Source of the DNA: Lyngbya sp. PCC 8106
Lineage (GTDB): Bacteria; Cyanobacteriota; Cyanobacteriia; Cyanobacteriales; Microcoleaceae
Length of the DNA stretch: 63,987 nt
Reading direction: 5' to 3'
Assembly (NCBI RefSeq): GCF_000169095.1
Contig: NZ_AAVU01000043.1
Span: 1-63,987 of the forward strand
Both the position numbers and the translations under genes were made by a program. How positions within the stretch are numbered: the first letter of the stretch is position 1; each line of letters begins with the position of its first letter. The notes under the pieces were generated by a model. That model had not been told where the DNA came from, did not search any database, and worked only from the letters and a program-made list of their open reading frames with translations. Of the stretch, positions 26,332 to 35,650 are shown piece after piece.

Positions 26332-26586
26332 TCAAACTCCATAAAGCAACGCTGACACCATCCATTGACGGGCCGCCTCTTCGAGCTTTGCACCGTAGGT
26401 TTTGCGATCGCAGGGTTCGCTCAAACTCTCGATGATTTCTAATTTAAGTTTTGCTTCATCAGAAAGCTCTGATGGGAAGACCTGAGTTTCCCCAGAGGAT
26501 TCACTCTCAGAATGCGGATCATTTCCCTCTACAGAAGTTGCCACTTTTATTTCTCTAGTTTGTACAGAAATGTTTAATTGGAACAC
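26332..26586 (-). pseudogene. tnsB: TnsB transposase fragment, N-terminal ~80 residues
   Basis: 84 residues from a GTG at 26586. The segment LSDEAKLKLEIIESLSEPCD then RKTYGAKLEEAAR aligns with my recollection of the V-K TnsB N terminus (LSEEAQVKLEVIQSLLEPCDRTTYG, shown here in part only). It diverges after ARQWMVSA and stops, losing all the DDE catalytic core (~590 residues in full-length proteins). It starts next to the left end and points inward, as tnsB does in V-K CASTs. A minus-strand TATAAT (26597-26602) very close to the GTG suggests the true start or promoter may differ. Confidence 0.82.
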
Positions 26587-26601
26587 ATACGTTCATTATA
26601 A

Positions 26602-26869
26602 TGCCAATGACAGTCAATGTGTTAACAAGATACAAAAACCCAGAAAATAACATTTTCCGGGAAATGACATTTAATTTGTTAAAAACCTGGGAAATGACAT
26701 CTAATTTGTTAAACTGTAGCGATCGCCTACGAAGGCGTAAAATGCAGAAAAAAATCGCTGTAATCGTTATTGTAGGGAGATTACAGCGATTTAATATTTC
26801 GACGACACTAATTTGTCATTGAATGGCCAGTGAAAAATTTTGTCATCCATTTACTGAAAGAGGTGTACC
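26602..26869 (-). repeat. CAST left end with about five TnsB-type sites
   Basis: Sites, all inverted relative to the right end: 26606-26625 (AATGACAGTCAATGTGTTAA), 26663-26682 (AATGACATTTAATTTGTTAA), 26693-26713, 26800-26820 (CGACGACACTAATTTGTCAT) and a degenerate one at 26827-26848. The outer limit is probably TGTAC at 26864-26868, replacing the TGTACA of the other end. A 13-bp hairpin sits between the second and third outer sites. The innermost site overlaps the tnsB promoter region. Confidence 0.75.
26753..26791. terminator. Bidirectional terminator-like hairpin inside the CAST left end
   Basis: AATCGCTGTAATC (26753-26765) pairs perfectly with GATTACAGCGATT (26779-26791) around a 13-nt loop; an A run precedes and Ts follow. 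It would insulate the element from outside transcription. Confidence 0.75.
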
Positions 26870-26918
26870 TTGAGCCTACAGAGGGGTTTGGGGTGTTGTT
26901 GCAGTTGCTCTAATCAAT

Positions 26919-26948
26919 CAAAAAAGAAGGGTAATTTATGAATTACCC
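26919..26948 (-). terminator. Terminator of sdhA
   Basis: GGGTAATT (26929-26936) and AATTACCC (26941-26948) form an 8-bp stem; on the minus strand it is followed by a T-rich tract (complement of 26919-26927). It lies 28 bp past the sdhA stop. Confidence 0.85.
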
Positions 26949-26975
26949 CTAAATAAATGACTGCTACTTCAATTT

Positions 26976-28757
26976 TTAATACTTGCGTTCTTGGGGTTCA
27001 AACCGAGTAATACTCACCGGACGATAAGACAAATCAATGCCAGCAGGAGAATAATAGGCTAGGGTATGCTTCAAGAAATTAGGATCATCGCGTTTCGGAT
27101 AATCCTCTCGACTGTGCGCCCCTCGACTTTCTAAACGGTTTAATGCTGACGTCAAAATCATCTGACCGACAATCATAATACTCCGCAATTCCAACGCTTC
27201 AATAATCTCTGTATTCCAAACATTATCTTGGTCATCGAGATAAATCTGTTGATATTTCTCTTGTAATTGCTGAATTTTAGTTAATCCCTCTTGCATGATT
27301 TCTTGAGTTCTAAACACCCCACAATGTTCGGTCATTGCATCTTGGAATTCTTGACGAATTTCCGCAATCCGATAACCGCCTCGTCGGTCTAATAACGCTT
27401 GAATTTGTTCTTTGGCATCCTGAAGATAACGCTGTTCATCGACATCCGGTAACTTTCGACCCTCAACAAATCGAGCAATAGCCGCCCCGGTTCGTTTTCC
27501 ATAAACCACACATTCAAGTAACGAATTACTCCCCAAACGGTTAGCGCCATGAACCGATACACAAGCCGCTTCTCCGGCTGCAAAAAAACCATCGACAAGA
27601 TTATTACAGGGATTAACAGACTTGTCTTTGGGGTCAAACTTAAAATCAACAGGCAACCCCGGCCCAATAATCACCTGACCATCGGTATTTGTCGGAATTC
27701 CGCCCATAGAATAGTGAACCGTCGGACGAACAGGCATCGGTTCATCGACTGCATCTACTCCCACAAGTCGATGCGCTTCCTCCCAACAAAATGGAATCCG
27801 ACTCATAATTTTTTCTCGTCCCATGTGGCGCAAATCCAGATAGATAAACGGCCCACCCGGACTCCCATCTCGATGAATTCCTCGTCCGGCGCGAATTTCT
27901 AGGGTAATGGCTCTCGAAGTAATATCACGGGGCGCCAACTCCATTTTACTGGGGGCATAATTGGCCATAAAGCGTTCCCCTTCGCTGTTAATCAGATAGG
28001 CACCTTCACCGCGAACCGCTTCGGAAATCAGCACCCCCACTGGATACAACCCTGTCGGATGAAACTGCACAAATTCCATATCTTGCAATGGAACTCCCGC
28101 CAACGCCGACATCGCTAACCCGTCGCCTGTAGAGGCATAATCATTAGATGTGGTGTTAAACGCTCGTCCATAACCGCCTGTGGCAAACATCACCACTTTT
28201 GCTCGCATGACGACAACTTCACCATTCTCGATGTTGTACATCACTACGCCTTTGGCTTGAGCGTCTTCTAAAATTAAACGCATGATGTACCATTCATCGT
28301 AGATTTGTACCCCGTAGCGCCGTAAATTATTCACCAGTTCGTGGAGAATGGCGTGACCTGTTTTATCGGCTGCGTAACAGGTGCGGTTATGAGTATGACC
28401 TCCAAAAGCCCGTTGAGCGATGCGACCATCTTCTAGGCGGGAAAATAGCACGCCCATGTGTTCGAGGTCGATAATCACATTTGGGGCTTCTTGGGCGAGA
28501 ATTTCCACCGCATCTTGGTCAGCGAGGTAGTCTGAACCTTTAACGGTATCGAAAGCGTGAGCTTCCCAAGTATCGGCAGAGTCAACATTTTTTAGGCTGG
28601 CTGCGATTCCCCCTTGAGCCGCAACGGAGTGGGAACGAATGGGATGGGTTTTGGCAACCATCGCAATGTTGAGACTGGGGTTCATACGAGCCATTTCTAC
28701 CGCAGCTCGACTTCCTGCTAAACCCCCACCGACAATTATGACATCATGTTCTAGCAT
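26976..28757 (-). CDS. sdhA: Succinate dehydrogenase/fumarate reductase flavoprotein subunit
   Basis: 593 residues. FAD-binding VIIVGGGLAGSRAAVEMAR at the N terminus; the covalent-FAD region RSHSVAAQGGI (His-Ser); AFGGHTHNRTCYAADKTGH; active-site blocks HPTGLYPVG and RPTVHYSMGGIPT; GAACVSVHGANRLGSNSLLECVVYG. It oxidises succinate to fumarate and feeds electrons to the membrane quinone pool. No sdhB is adjacent; in cyanobacteria sdhA and sdhB are commonly unlinked. Starts at ATG 28757 and ends in a clear terminator. Confidence 0.95.
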   Translation of the reverse strand: MLEHDVIIVGGGLAGSRAAVEMARMNPSLNIAMVAKTHPIRSHSVAAQGGIAASLKNVDSADTWEAHAFDTVKGSDYLADQDAVEILAQEAPNVIIDLEHMGVLFSRLEDGRIAQRAFGGHTHNRTCYAADKTGHAILHELVNNLRRYGVQIYDEWYIMRLILEDAQAKGVVMYNIENGEVVVMRAKVVMFATGGYGRAFNTTSNDYASTGDGLAMSALAGVPLQDMEFVQFHPTGLYPVGVLISEAVRGEGAYLINSEGERFMANYAPSKMELAPRDITSRAITLEIRAGRGIHRDGSPGGPFIYLDLRHMGREKIMSRIPFCWEEAHRLVGVDAVDEPMPVRPTVHYSMGGIPTNTDGQVIIGPGLPVDFKFDPKDKSVNPCNNLVDGFFAAGEAACVSVHGANRLGSNSLLECVVYGKRTGAAIARFVEGRKLPDVDEQRYLQDAKEQIQALLDRRGGYRIAEIRQEFQDAMTEHCGVFRTQEIMQEGLTKIQQLQEKYQQIYLDDQDNVWNTEIIEALELRSIMIVGQMILTSALNRLESRGAHSREDYPKRDDPNFLKHTLAYYSPAGIDLSYRPVSITRFEPQERKY

Positions 28758-28810
28758 AGTTTGTGAATCGTGAATAGAGTTCTCCTCGTTCTTCTATGTT
28801 GACCGAAATA

Positions 28811-30308
28811 AAAGCGGGATACAAGCCCCGTCCTTTAGGACGGTTAACCTAGATTGATTCACAGTTATTTAGGTGTACGTTGATTAGCTACATATCTAGG
28901 CTTTCACTTGTTAATATTTGTTTCCGGTACTTGACTACACAGACGAGCGTGAATCTTGAGGTCTGTAATGCTGTGTCTTCCTTTCCTTAACTCCATTGTC
29001 GTTGTTGCAGACCAATGGTACAATTATACCATGAAATCAAGATACCAGTACCGAATCTACCCAACAACTGAGCAACAAACCAAATTGGCTAAACTTTTTG
29101 GTTGTTGTCGGGTTGTATGGAATGATGCCTTAGCGCATTGTATTGAACTCTATAAGTCTGGAGAGAAGAAACTGAGCAATTCTCAACTCCAGAAAAAGTT
29201 CATCACCCAAGCCAAGAAAATGGTAGAACGGGAGTGGTTGCGCATAGGTTTCTAACATCCCTTTGCAGCAATCGCTTAACGATTTAGAGCAAGCTTATAA
29301 TAACTTTTTTAAGTCGTGCAAAGGTAAGCGGAAGGGAAAGAAAGTTAGACCACCTAAGTTTAAAAAAAGAAACACTAAACAATCAGCTAGATTTAGAGTT
29401 GGTGGTTTCAAATTGAAGGAAGACAAGATATCTTTATCCAAAATTGGTAAACTAAAGATTATCTGGTCAAGACCAAAGCCCAATCCTCCTTCATCGGTTA
29501 CTGTAATTAAAGATGCAGCCAACAGATACTTTCTTAGTTTTGTTGTTGAAATCAATCAACAACTATTGCCTGAGTCACCCAATAATGTAGGAATTGATTT
29601 AGGAATCAAGACGTTTGCTGTACTAAGCACCGGAGAAAAAATAGACGCACCAAAACCCTTAAAGTCTAAAATTAAACGGCTTAGAAAACTTAACCGCAAT
29701 CTATCTCGAAAACAGAAAGGTTCCAATCGGTACGAACGAGCAAGAGTCAGGAAAGCCAAGCTCTATGCTCGGATGAAAGACACCCGTAAAGACTTCCTGC
29801 ACAAATTGTCAACCCGAATAATTCACGAAAACCAAGTGATTGTTTTGGAGGATTTAAACGTTGCAGGGATGGTCAAGAATCGCAAGCTATCTAAGGCTAT
29901 TAGCGATTTAGGATGGAGACAGTTTAGAACTTTTCTTGAGGGTAAGGCTGAAAAATATGGTCGTGATTTTCGAGTAATTAGCCGTTGGGAACCCACAAGT
30001 CAAAAGTGTTCGTATTGCGGTTTTGTTGGTGGCAAGAAGTTAGACCTTTCCATCCGCGAATGGACTTGTTTAAATTGCGGAACAGTTCACGACAGAGATA
30101 GTAACGCAGCAGTTAATATTTTGGTCGCCGGAGGACATTCGGAGACTCTAAATGGACGTGGAGGCAAGCGTCAGACTTTTGTTAAAGAAGCGGCAGCCGT
30201 TGAAGCGTCAACCCACCTAGAAAAACCTGTCCAGTTATCAATATTTGATATTTTGCAGTAGGTTTTCTGTTAGGAATCCTCTTCGTTCACGGAGAGGAGG
30301 ATGTCAAT
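28811..30308 (+). mobile_element. IS200/IS605-family TnpB element 2
   Basis: Left end: AAAAGCGGGATACAAGCC then a hairpin CCGTCC-TTTA-GGACGG (28828-28843), matching element 3 with covarying stem bases. Right end: GGAATC then an 8-bp stem (30278-30285 with 30290-30297, one T:G pair) and GATGTCAAT (30300-30308). It carries a frameshifted tnpB and no tnpA. It sits between sdhA and a small membrane protein gene. Exact cleavage points are unknown. Confidence 0.8.
29031..30261 (+). pseudogene. tnpB: TnpB RNA-guided nuclease, frameshifted
   Basis: ATG at 29031 (MKSRYQYRIYPTTEQQTK, the usual TnpB start). The first frame runs to TAA at 29253-29255; the rest continues in the next frame from about 29250 (VSNIPLQQSLNDLEQAYNNFF), so about one extra base lies near 29245-29251. 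Downstream the RuvC Asp (GIDLGIKTFAV), Glu (VLEDLNVAGM), zinc finger (CSYCGF...CLNCG) and last Asp (HDRDSNAAVNIL) are all intact. A normal TnpB is ~400 residues; here only ~75 are read before the stop unless translation restarts at the TTG near 29263. Confidence 0.88.
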
Positions 30309-30389
30309 CACAGAAAAACCTCCCTATCCAAAAACAGGGAAGTTTTAACAAAAAAATAAAGATTGGTCGTTAGAAATTAGGGCTTCACT

Positions 30390-30701
30390 CTAGCCTGCGG
30401 CTTCTGCGGGTCGTGGGGTAATCATATCGTTAGCATCGGAGAATTCGTCTTCGGTCGAATCAATCGGGGTCATTTCGATATGGTTGAGTAGAGTGGTGAC
30501 AAATGCAAATAGCAGGAACGGTAAAGAGAGTACCACGATTAAACCGACTGTTGCTAAGGCGTAGATTTGGCGAGAGGTACTCCACAATGCTAAAGCAGAT
30601 GCAAGAGTGAGAAAGATGACAATCAGCCAAATCATGATTTGACCGTAAATATCACCAAAGCTTAGGGTGCAACTAAAACGATATTTTTGCAGGTTATTCA
30701 T
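30390..30701 (-). CDS. Small membrane protein, unknown function
   Basis: 103 residues with two hydrophobic helices (QIMIWLIVIFLTLASALALW and ALATVGLIVVLSLPFLLFAF) and an acidic cytosolic-type tail (DSTEDEFSDANDM). Resembles conserved cyanobacterial membrane proteins without assigned role. Upstream gap of 446 bp to the next gene. Confidence 0.65.
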   Translation of the reverse strand: MNNLQKYRFSCTLSFGDIYGQIMIWLIVIFLTLASALALWSTSRQIYALATVGLIVVLSLPFLLFAFVTTLLNHIEMTPIDSTEDEFSDANDMITPRPAEAAG

Positions 30702-31147
30702 TAGAACTTCCTCGTTAAGATTCTTTCCCCCCCTGAGTTGGGAATGGGGAGTTTGGACAAGTTAGTTTTGTTTGTTGAGTCTATCGAGTTGTTGCTGGCA
30801 TTTAGCAAACGGCTTTCAAGACTACAGACGACAGCTTCTTAGTTAGTTTAAGAAGTTGGACTGAAATTTTTGACAACATTGCTTTAAATTTTAAGGTTAA
30901 AGCGATACACAGGGGGAGAGCCAATTCTAAACATTTTAATAAGACTTGTTACTAAACTTTACAGAAAACCCGGCGAAAAGTGAGCGAACTTGAAGTTATT
31001 CAGTTACAATTTATACAAAATATCAATAATATTAGGCATTTGCGATCGCCATTTCACAACACTAAGGAATCTTAAAAAGTGGATCGAGAGCAGTCATTAA
31101 GAATCGAGTTTTATTGGGTTTGATATTATATTTAGATGAAACAAATC
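30702..31147. other. 446-bp gap
   Basis: AT-rich, one HIP1-like site (GCGATCGCC near 31043), a C/G-rich short dyad near 30727-30750. I see no gene, RNA or clear promoter. Confidence 0.5.
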
Positions 31148-31912
31148 TCAACGCTTTTGGATGGTTTTAGGATCATAATTTTGCCGAGATAATTTGCCTG
31201 TTACTACCCAATTTCGCACGATCAATCCCAGAAAAATACCCGAAATAAACACCATCCAAAATAGAGTCGGTGATTGTGTCTCTAGTCCGGAGGGTAAATT
31301 CATCCCAAAGACACAAGAAATAGCCGTTAATGGAAAGAAAATTGCAGCTAAGAGATTTAATCGATGAGCTGAACGAACTGATTCTAAACTTAATTTTGTT
31401 TGTTCTTCTGACTTCTTTGCCATCGCAAAATCAAGGGCAGCTTTAGTATTTTGATAGAGTAAATTTAAGGTTCTTTCGATATCATAAGCTTCATCTCGAA
31501 AGTCAATTAAATCTCGATCTGTCGGAATCGCTTCTCGGGCGGACTGTAATGTTGAGTGTAAATTTTGGGTCGCGAGTTGCAGAGGGGCTAGATTTTCTAA
31601 GATCTGAAAATAATCTTTAGAAGTTTTGGCTTGAAAGTATTGCTGTGTTAAATTTTCTTCGGCTAAATTGTAGGCTTTGATCTGCTGAATTAAGAGTTTA
31701 AAACCGACACCTGTTTGACTCGCTTGCCAACGACCATCCGGTTGACGCCAGAAAAAAACAGCTTCTCGTTGACGATTACCCGGTTGAGGGGCTTGATGCA
31801 AAACTAAGAGTAAATGACCATCAGCCACCATCGCCCGTTGTTTTCCTGCACTCTTTTGGCCAAATCGATCGCGAATTTGATCGGGAATAGCCCAAGTGGA
31901 CGGAAGTTGCAT
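31148..31912 (-). CDS. CorA-family divalent cation transporter-like protein
   Basis: 254 residues starting MQLPSTWAIPDQ; ATG 31912 has GAGAGGA upstream, better than the in-frame start at 31960. A cytosolic N-terminal domain and long helices precede two C-terminal membrane segments (NLLAAIFFPLTAISCVFGMNLPSGL and PTLFWMVFISGIFLGLIV) with the CorA signature GMN at the end of the first. Short relative to typical CorA (~320). Likely Mg2+/Zn2+-type channel by family, ion unknown. Confidence 0.8.
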   Translation of the reverse strand: MQLPSTWAIPDQIRDRFGQKSAGKQRAMVADGHLLLVLHQAPQPGNRQREAVFFWRQPDGRWQASQTGVGFKLLIQQIKAYNLAEENLTQQYFQAKTSKDYFQILENLAPLQLATQNLHSTLQSAREAIPTDRDLIDFRDEAYDIERTLNLLYQNTKAALDFAMAKKSEEQTKLSLESVRSAHRLNLLAAIFFPLTAISCVFGMNLPSGLETQSPTLFWMVFISGIFLGLIVRNWVVTGKLSRQNYDPKTIQKR

Positions 31913-32065
31913 GAGATGTTCCTCTCTATACACCGATATTCTACTTGAAATTTTTAACAAAAATCACAAAAATTCTGGGGATTGCTAACTTAATTGAGGG
32001 CAAAAATGGTAAAATTCTCTCAAAAGTTCACAAAGAGCAATAGATTTTAGGTAAATTTTAGTCTA

Positions 32066-32311
32066 ATGAAAGATTTATTTCTCACTTGGTTAAATCGTCT
32101 GTTAGTGTTTGATGTTTTTCTGGTTTTATTCAGCTTTTTTTGGTTAGTGGTTGCCGTTATTGGTCGTTCTCTCGATCTTTCCTTGGGTCTAGACCTGTGG
32201 TACAAGCTCTGGGAACCTGTTTTTACTCCCGCTTTGGGGATTTTGATGGGGGGAGCGATTTTAAGCGGTATTATCAGTCAAATTTCTAAGCGACTCAACA
32301 AGCAACTCTAA
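32066..32311 (+). CDS. Small two-helix membrane protein, unknown function
   Basis: 81 residues: hydrophobic helices at about 13-34 (FDVFLVLFSFFWLVVAVIG) and 50-70 (PVFTPALGILMGGAILSGII), ending in a basic tail. Conserved-looking cyanobacterial protein; the family name is not known to me. Stands alone. Confidence 0.65.
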   Translation: MKDLFLTWLNRLLVFDVFLVLFSFFWLVVAVIGRSLDLSLGLDLWYKLWEPVFTPALGILMGGAILSGIISQISKRLNKQL

Positions 32312-32782
32312 GCAATAAACAATTACCAGTAGACAGTTAACCGTGTTCAGGTCAAAATTAGAACTTCTGTTTTCTGTCTGCTCATTTTTTCACTTTGACT
32401 TTAGCACAGCAATTGCTAAATTCAGTCCATAGAGTTGTAAACTTTGATTAAAAAAAATTATTTTAATTAATAAGAGTTTATTTATCTCAGTTTTAATTTA
32501 AAGTTTTCTTTGTTAAGCCTTTCTTCAAGAGTTGACCTTCCCCTCAAAAGAGAAGACTGTGATATACTCATAATTAGTCAGGGAATTAGGAAAAAGTGAA
32601 TGCCAACCTATTTTTGATCAAGAGTAAATCCCGGCGGATAAAGATTAGAGAAAATTAGAAATTCTTGAGTAATTATGCGGATCAATCTTCCGATCTGTTC
32701 TCAGAGTTTTAACACATTAAATTTTTAGAAATCTATAATTAAAGTTCAATATTTTATTTTCAATTAATGGGATCAAAAAATC
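32312..32782. other. 471-bp gap upstream of the phytochrome gene
   Basis: AT-rich non-coding sequence. A TATACT hexamer near 32561 could be a -10, but no matching -35 is placed correctly. No RNA structure recognised. Confidence 0.45.
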
Positions 32783-35083
32783 ATGAAAAATATCGATGTT
32801 GAACTGAAAGCCCGTAATCTCATTCATTTAGATCAAGAACCGATTCAAATCTCCGGTCAAGTACAGCCGCATGGCATTCTTCTAGTGTTGGAAGAACCCA
32901 GTTTAAAAATCTTACAAGTTAGTAAAAATACTCAATCTGTTTTTGGAATTTCTCCGGAACAGATGCTCGAAAAAACCTTAGAAGATTTGCTTGATCCCTT
33001 TCAAATCGAACGCATTCAAACGGGATTATTCCAAGACAACCTAGACTATCTCAATCCTACTAAAATTTGGATCAGAATCAGAGGCGACGAATATGTTGTC
33101 TTTGATGGAGTCTTTCATCGCAATAGTGATCATTTTTTAATTCTTGAGTTGGAACCTGCAACCTCTCAAGAAAATATTCCTTTTTTGAGCTTCTATCACT
33201 TAGCTCGAATGTCAATTAACCAACTGGAAGAAACCGCCAGTTTGCATGAATTTTGTCAAATTATCGTCCAGGAAGTCCGAAAAGTCACCGCATTTGACCG
33301 AGTAATGCTTTACAAATTTGATGAAGAAGGGCATGGAGTGGTCATCGCTGAAGACAAAATAGAGGAGTTAGAACCCTATCTCGGACTGCATTATCCTGAG
33401 TCTGATATTCCCAAACCTGCTCGGAAACTTTTAACGGAAAATTGGATTAGAATTATTCCAGATGCCCAAGCCCAAGCCGTCGCCTTATTTCCTGATAAAA
33501 ACCCCCTGATCGAACGTCCCTTAGATCTCACCCATTCCACGCTGCGAAGTGCATCTTCTTGCCATTTACAGTATCTCAAGAATATGGGAGTCGGCGCTTC
33601 TTTAACCATCTCCCTAATTCAAGACGGACAACTTTGGGGTTTGATAGCTTGTCATCATCGTACCCCCAAATATGTCTCCTATGAATTGCGGAAAGCGTGT
33701 GAATTCTTAGGTCGAGTCATCTTCTCTGAACTGTCTTCCCGCGAAGAAACCGAAGACCATGACTATCAAATAAAACTGACCTACATTCGGTCTGCTTTAA
33801 TTAATTTCATGTCTCGAGATAAAAACTTTATCGAAAGTTTAATTCGCTATCAACCCAATCTTCTCGAGGTCACAAATGCTCAGGGTGCTGCCATTTACTT
33901 TGCTGGAAAGTGGACAACTCTGGGCGCAACTCCCAAAGAAGAAGATCTCAACTTTTTAGTGCAGTGGTTGAAGAAAAATACCGAAAAAGAAGTCTTTTCA
34001 ACGAACTGTTTACCGCGCCTTTATTCTGATGCCGAACGGTTTAAAGAAGTCGCCAGTGGTTTACTTGCGATTACCATTTCCGAACGCAATTATGTCTTGT
34101 GGTTCCGTCCAGAAGTGATTCAAACAGTGAACTGGGGGGGTGATCCGACAAAAGCCATTGAAACCACCCATTGCGAAGGCGTGGTACAGTTATCACCTCG
34201 TAAATCCTTTGAACTGTGGAAAGAAACGGTTAAACTCCAATCTCTACCCTGGAAACCCGTTGAAATTAATGCGGCTTTAGAACTGCGAAAAGCAATTGTT
34301 AATATTGTCCTGCGTCAAGCCGATGAACTAGCCCAACTCGCTCATGATCTCGAACGTTCCAATGGTGAATTGAAAAAGTTTGCTTATGTCGCTTCTCACG
34401 ACTTACAAGAACCCCTCAACCAGGTGGCAAACTATGTACAATTGTTAGAGATGCGCTATCAAGAAGAACTCGACGAAGATGCCAAAGAGTTCATCGAATT
34501 TGCGGTTGAGGGAGTCAGTCTGATGCAAACCCTGATCGATGATATCTTAGCCTACTCCAAAGTCGATATCCAAGGAGTTGAATTTGAACTCACCTCCGTC
34601 GGAACAGCTCTCGAACGAGCGTTGAGTAGCCTCCGAAGCCGCATCAGTGAAACTCGTGCTATTATTACTTCTGAACCCATGCCAACGGTGATGGCTGATA
34701 GTACCCAATTGATGCAATTATTTCAAAACTTAATTGGTAATGCTATCAAGTTTCGCAGTTGTGAACCTCCGGAAATCTATATCGGAGCGCAACGACTCGA
34801 AGATGCTTGGCTATTTTCAGTCAAAGACAATGGGATTGGTATCGACCCTCAATTTGCTGAACGTATTTTTATTATCTTTCAGCGCTTGCATACCCGTGAT
34901 GAATATGCAGGTACTGGGATGGGTTTAGCAATTTGTAAAAAAATTGTTGAATGTCATCGAGGTCGAATCTGGGTTGAGTCTGAACTTGGTCAAGGTACAA
35001 CACTCTATTTTACGATTCCAGTCGGAGGACAAGCGCGTGATCGGCGAAGCCCAGGAAAGAACCAAAATCATCTTTTTAGTTGA
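32783..35083 (+). CDS. cph1: Cph1-type phytochrome histidine kinase
   Basis: 766 residues: PAS (~15-125), GAF (~145-320), PHY (~335-515), HisKA/HATPase (~525-755). Chromophore attachment Cys260 with His261 in SSCHLQYLKNMGV; SDIP with Asp208; PHY tongue PRKSF (472-476); phosphoacceptor His539 in YVASHDLQEPL; ATP-lid motifs DNGIGI and GTGMGL. The N-terminal Cys used by biliverdin-binding phytochromes is absent (LIHLDQEP), so a phycocyanobilin-binding, red/far-red sensor of the Cph1 class is expected. The C-terminal end overlaps the rcp1 start by 47 bp. Confidence 0.95.
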   Translation: MKNIDVELKARNLIHLDQEPIQISGQVQPHGILLVLEEPSLKILQVSKNTQSVFGISPEQMLEKTLEDLLDPFQIERIQTGLFQDNLDYLNPTKIWIRIRGDEYVVFDGVFHRNSDHFLILELEPATSQENIPFLSFYHLARMSINQLEETASLHEFCQIIVQEVRKVTAFDRVMLYKFDEEGHGVVIAEDKIEELEPYLGLHYPESDIPKPARKLLTENWIRIIPDAQAQAVALFPDKNPLIERPLDLTHSTLRSASSCHLQYLKNMGVGASLTISLIQDGQLWGLIACHHRTPKYVSYELRKACEFLGRVIFSELSSREETEDHDYQIKLTYIRSALINFMSRDKNFIESLIRYQPNLLEVTNAQGAAIYFAGKWTTLGATPKEEDLNFLVQWLKKNTEKEVFSTNCLPRLYSDAERFKEVASGLLAITISERNYVLWFRPEVIQTVNWGGDPTKAIETTHCEGVVQLSPRKSFELWKETVKLQSLPWKPVEINAALELRKAIVNIVLRQADELAQLAHDLERSNGELKKFAYVASHDLQEPLNQVANYVQLLEMRYQEELDEDAKEFIEFAVEGVSLMQTLIDDILAYSKVDIQGVEFELTSVGTALERALSSLRSRISETRAIITSEPMPTVMADSTQLMQLFQNLIGNAIKFRSCEPPEIYIGAQRLEDAWLFSVKDNGIGIDPQFAERIFIIFQRLHTRDEYAGTGMGLAICKKIVECHRGRIWVESELGQGTTLYFTIPVGGQARDRRSPGKNQNHLFS

Positions 35084-35483
35084 GGATAATCGAGGCGACA
35101 TTCGCTTGATTCAAGAAGCCCTAAAACGGAGTACCATCCAACACGAAGTTGTGACGGTGAGAAATGGGATGGATGCGATGTCTTTTCTACATCGGGAAGG
35201 GGAGTATAGCGAAGCTCCCCGACCAGATTTAATCCTATTGGATTTGAATTTGCCTCGCAAAGACGGACGGGAAGTTTTAGCCGAAATTAAAGCAGACCCG
35301 GACTTAAAACGGATTCCTGTTGTCGTTTTAACCACCTCTAAAAATGATGATGACATTTCCCAAAGTTACAACTTACACGTCAACTGCTACATTACTAAAT
35401 CTCGTAACCTGAGTCAGTTGTTTGAGATTGTCAAGGGGATTGAGGAATTTTGGCTAAAAATTGCCACTCTCCCCACAGAATAG
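35037..35483 (+). CDS. rcp1: Rcp1-like response regulator of the phytochrome
   Basis: 148 residues, single receiver domain: acidic pair EDN, phosphoacceptor Asp69 in LILLDLNLP, switch Thr (VVLTTS), and Lys (YITKS). Starts at GTG 35037, inside the phytochrome gene, with GGAGG at 35024-35028 eight bases upstream; the reading frame continues farther 5' but only as a shadow of the kinase. The extended C-terminal helix (IEEFWLKIATLP) matches the Rcp1 dimerisation style. It accepts phosphate from the phytochrome kinase, as in the Synechocystis cph1-rcp1 operon. Confidence 0.93.
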   Translation: MIGEAQERTKIIFLVEDNRGDIRLIQEALKRSTIQHEVVTVRNGMDAMSFLHREGEYSEAPRPDLILLDLNLPRKDGREVLAEIKADPDLKRIPVVVLTTSKNDDDISQSYNLHVNCYITKSRNLSQLFEIVKGIEEFWLKIATLPTE

Positions 35484-35650
35484 AGTATTTTAAATAAAAT
35501 CAAGTATGAGGAGGTGAAAAAATAGAAATTAAACTTTTCCCATTTGTTTTTTTGAACAGCACCAGAAACCGAAAGTCAATCTCAGAACGTCAGTTGATGA
35601 TGTGTTCTATCCGTGTTATGGAGCCGTATGAGGGGAAAAGCAAGGAAATG

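Larger units (their letters stand above)
17353..26869 (-). mobile_element. Degenerate type V-K CRISPR-associated transposon (CAST) carrying a type I R-M system
   Basis: Both ends carry repeated TnsB-type sites (consensus near TGACAAATTAGTGTCGTCG) in inverted orientation. Between them, read on the minus strand from the 26.87-kb side, are a tnsB 5' fragment, hsdM-hsdS-HEPN-like-hsdR, a divergent cvkR-like gene, a cas12k 5' fragment and a homing guide. This is the canonical V-K order (left end-tnsB ... cvkR/cas12k-crRNA-right end) with tnsC, tniQ, tracrRNA, the array and both gene 3' parts lost. It should be unable to move by itself, but intact-looking ends might be used in trans. The right boundary (TGTAC at 26864) is approximate and no 5-bp target duplication was identified. 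Confidence 0.88.

Noticed and set aside
29031..30261. Programmed frameshift producing an active TnpB 2
   Set aside because: No slippery heptamer is evident at 29245-29251; a simple indel is more economical.
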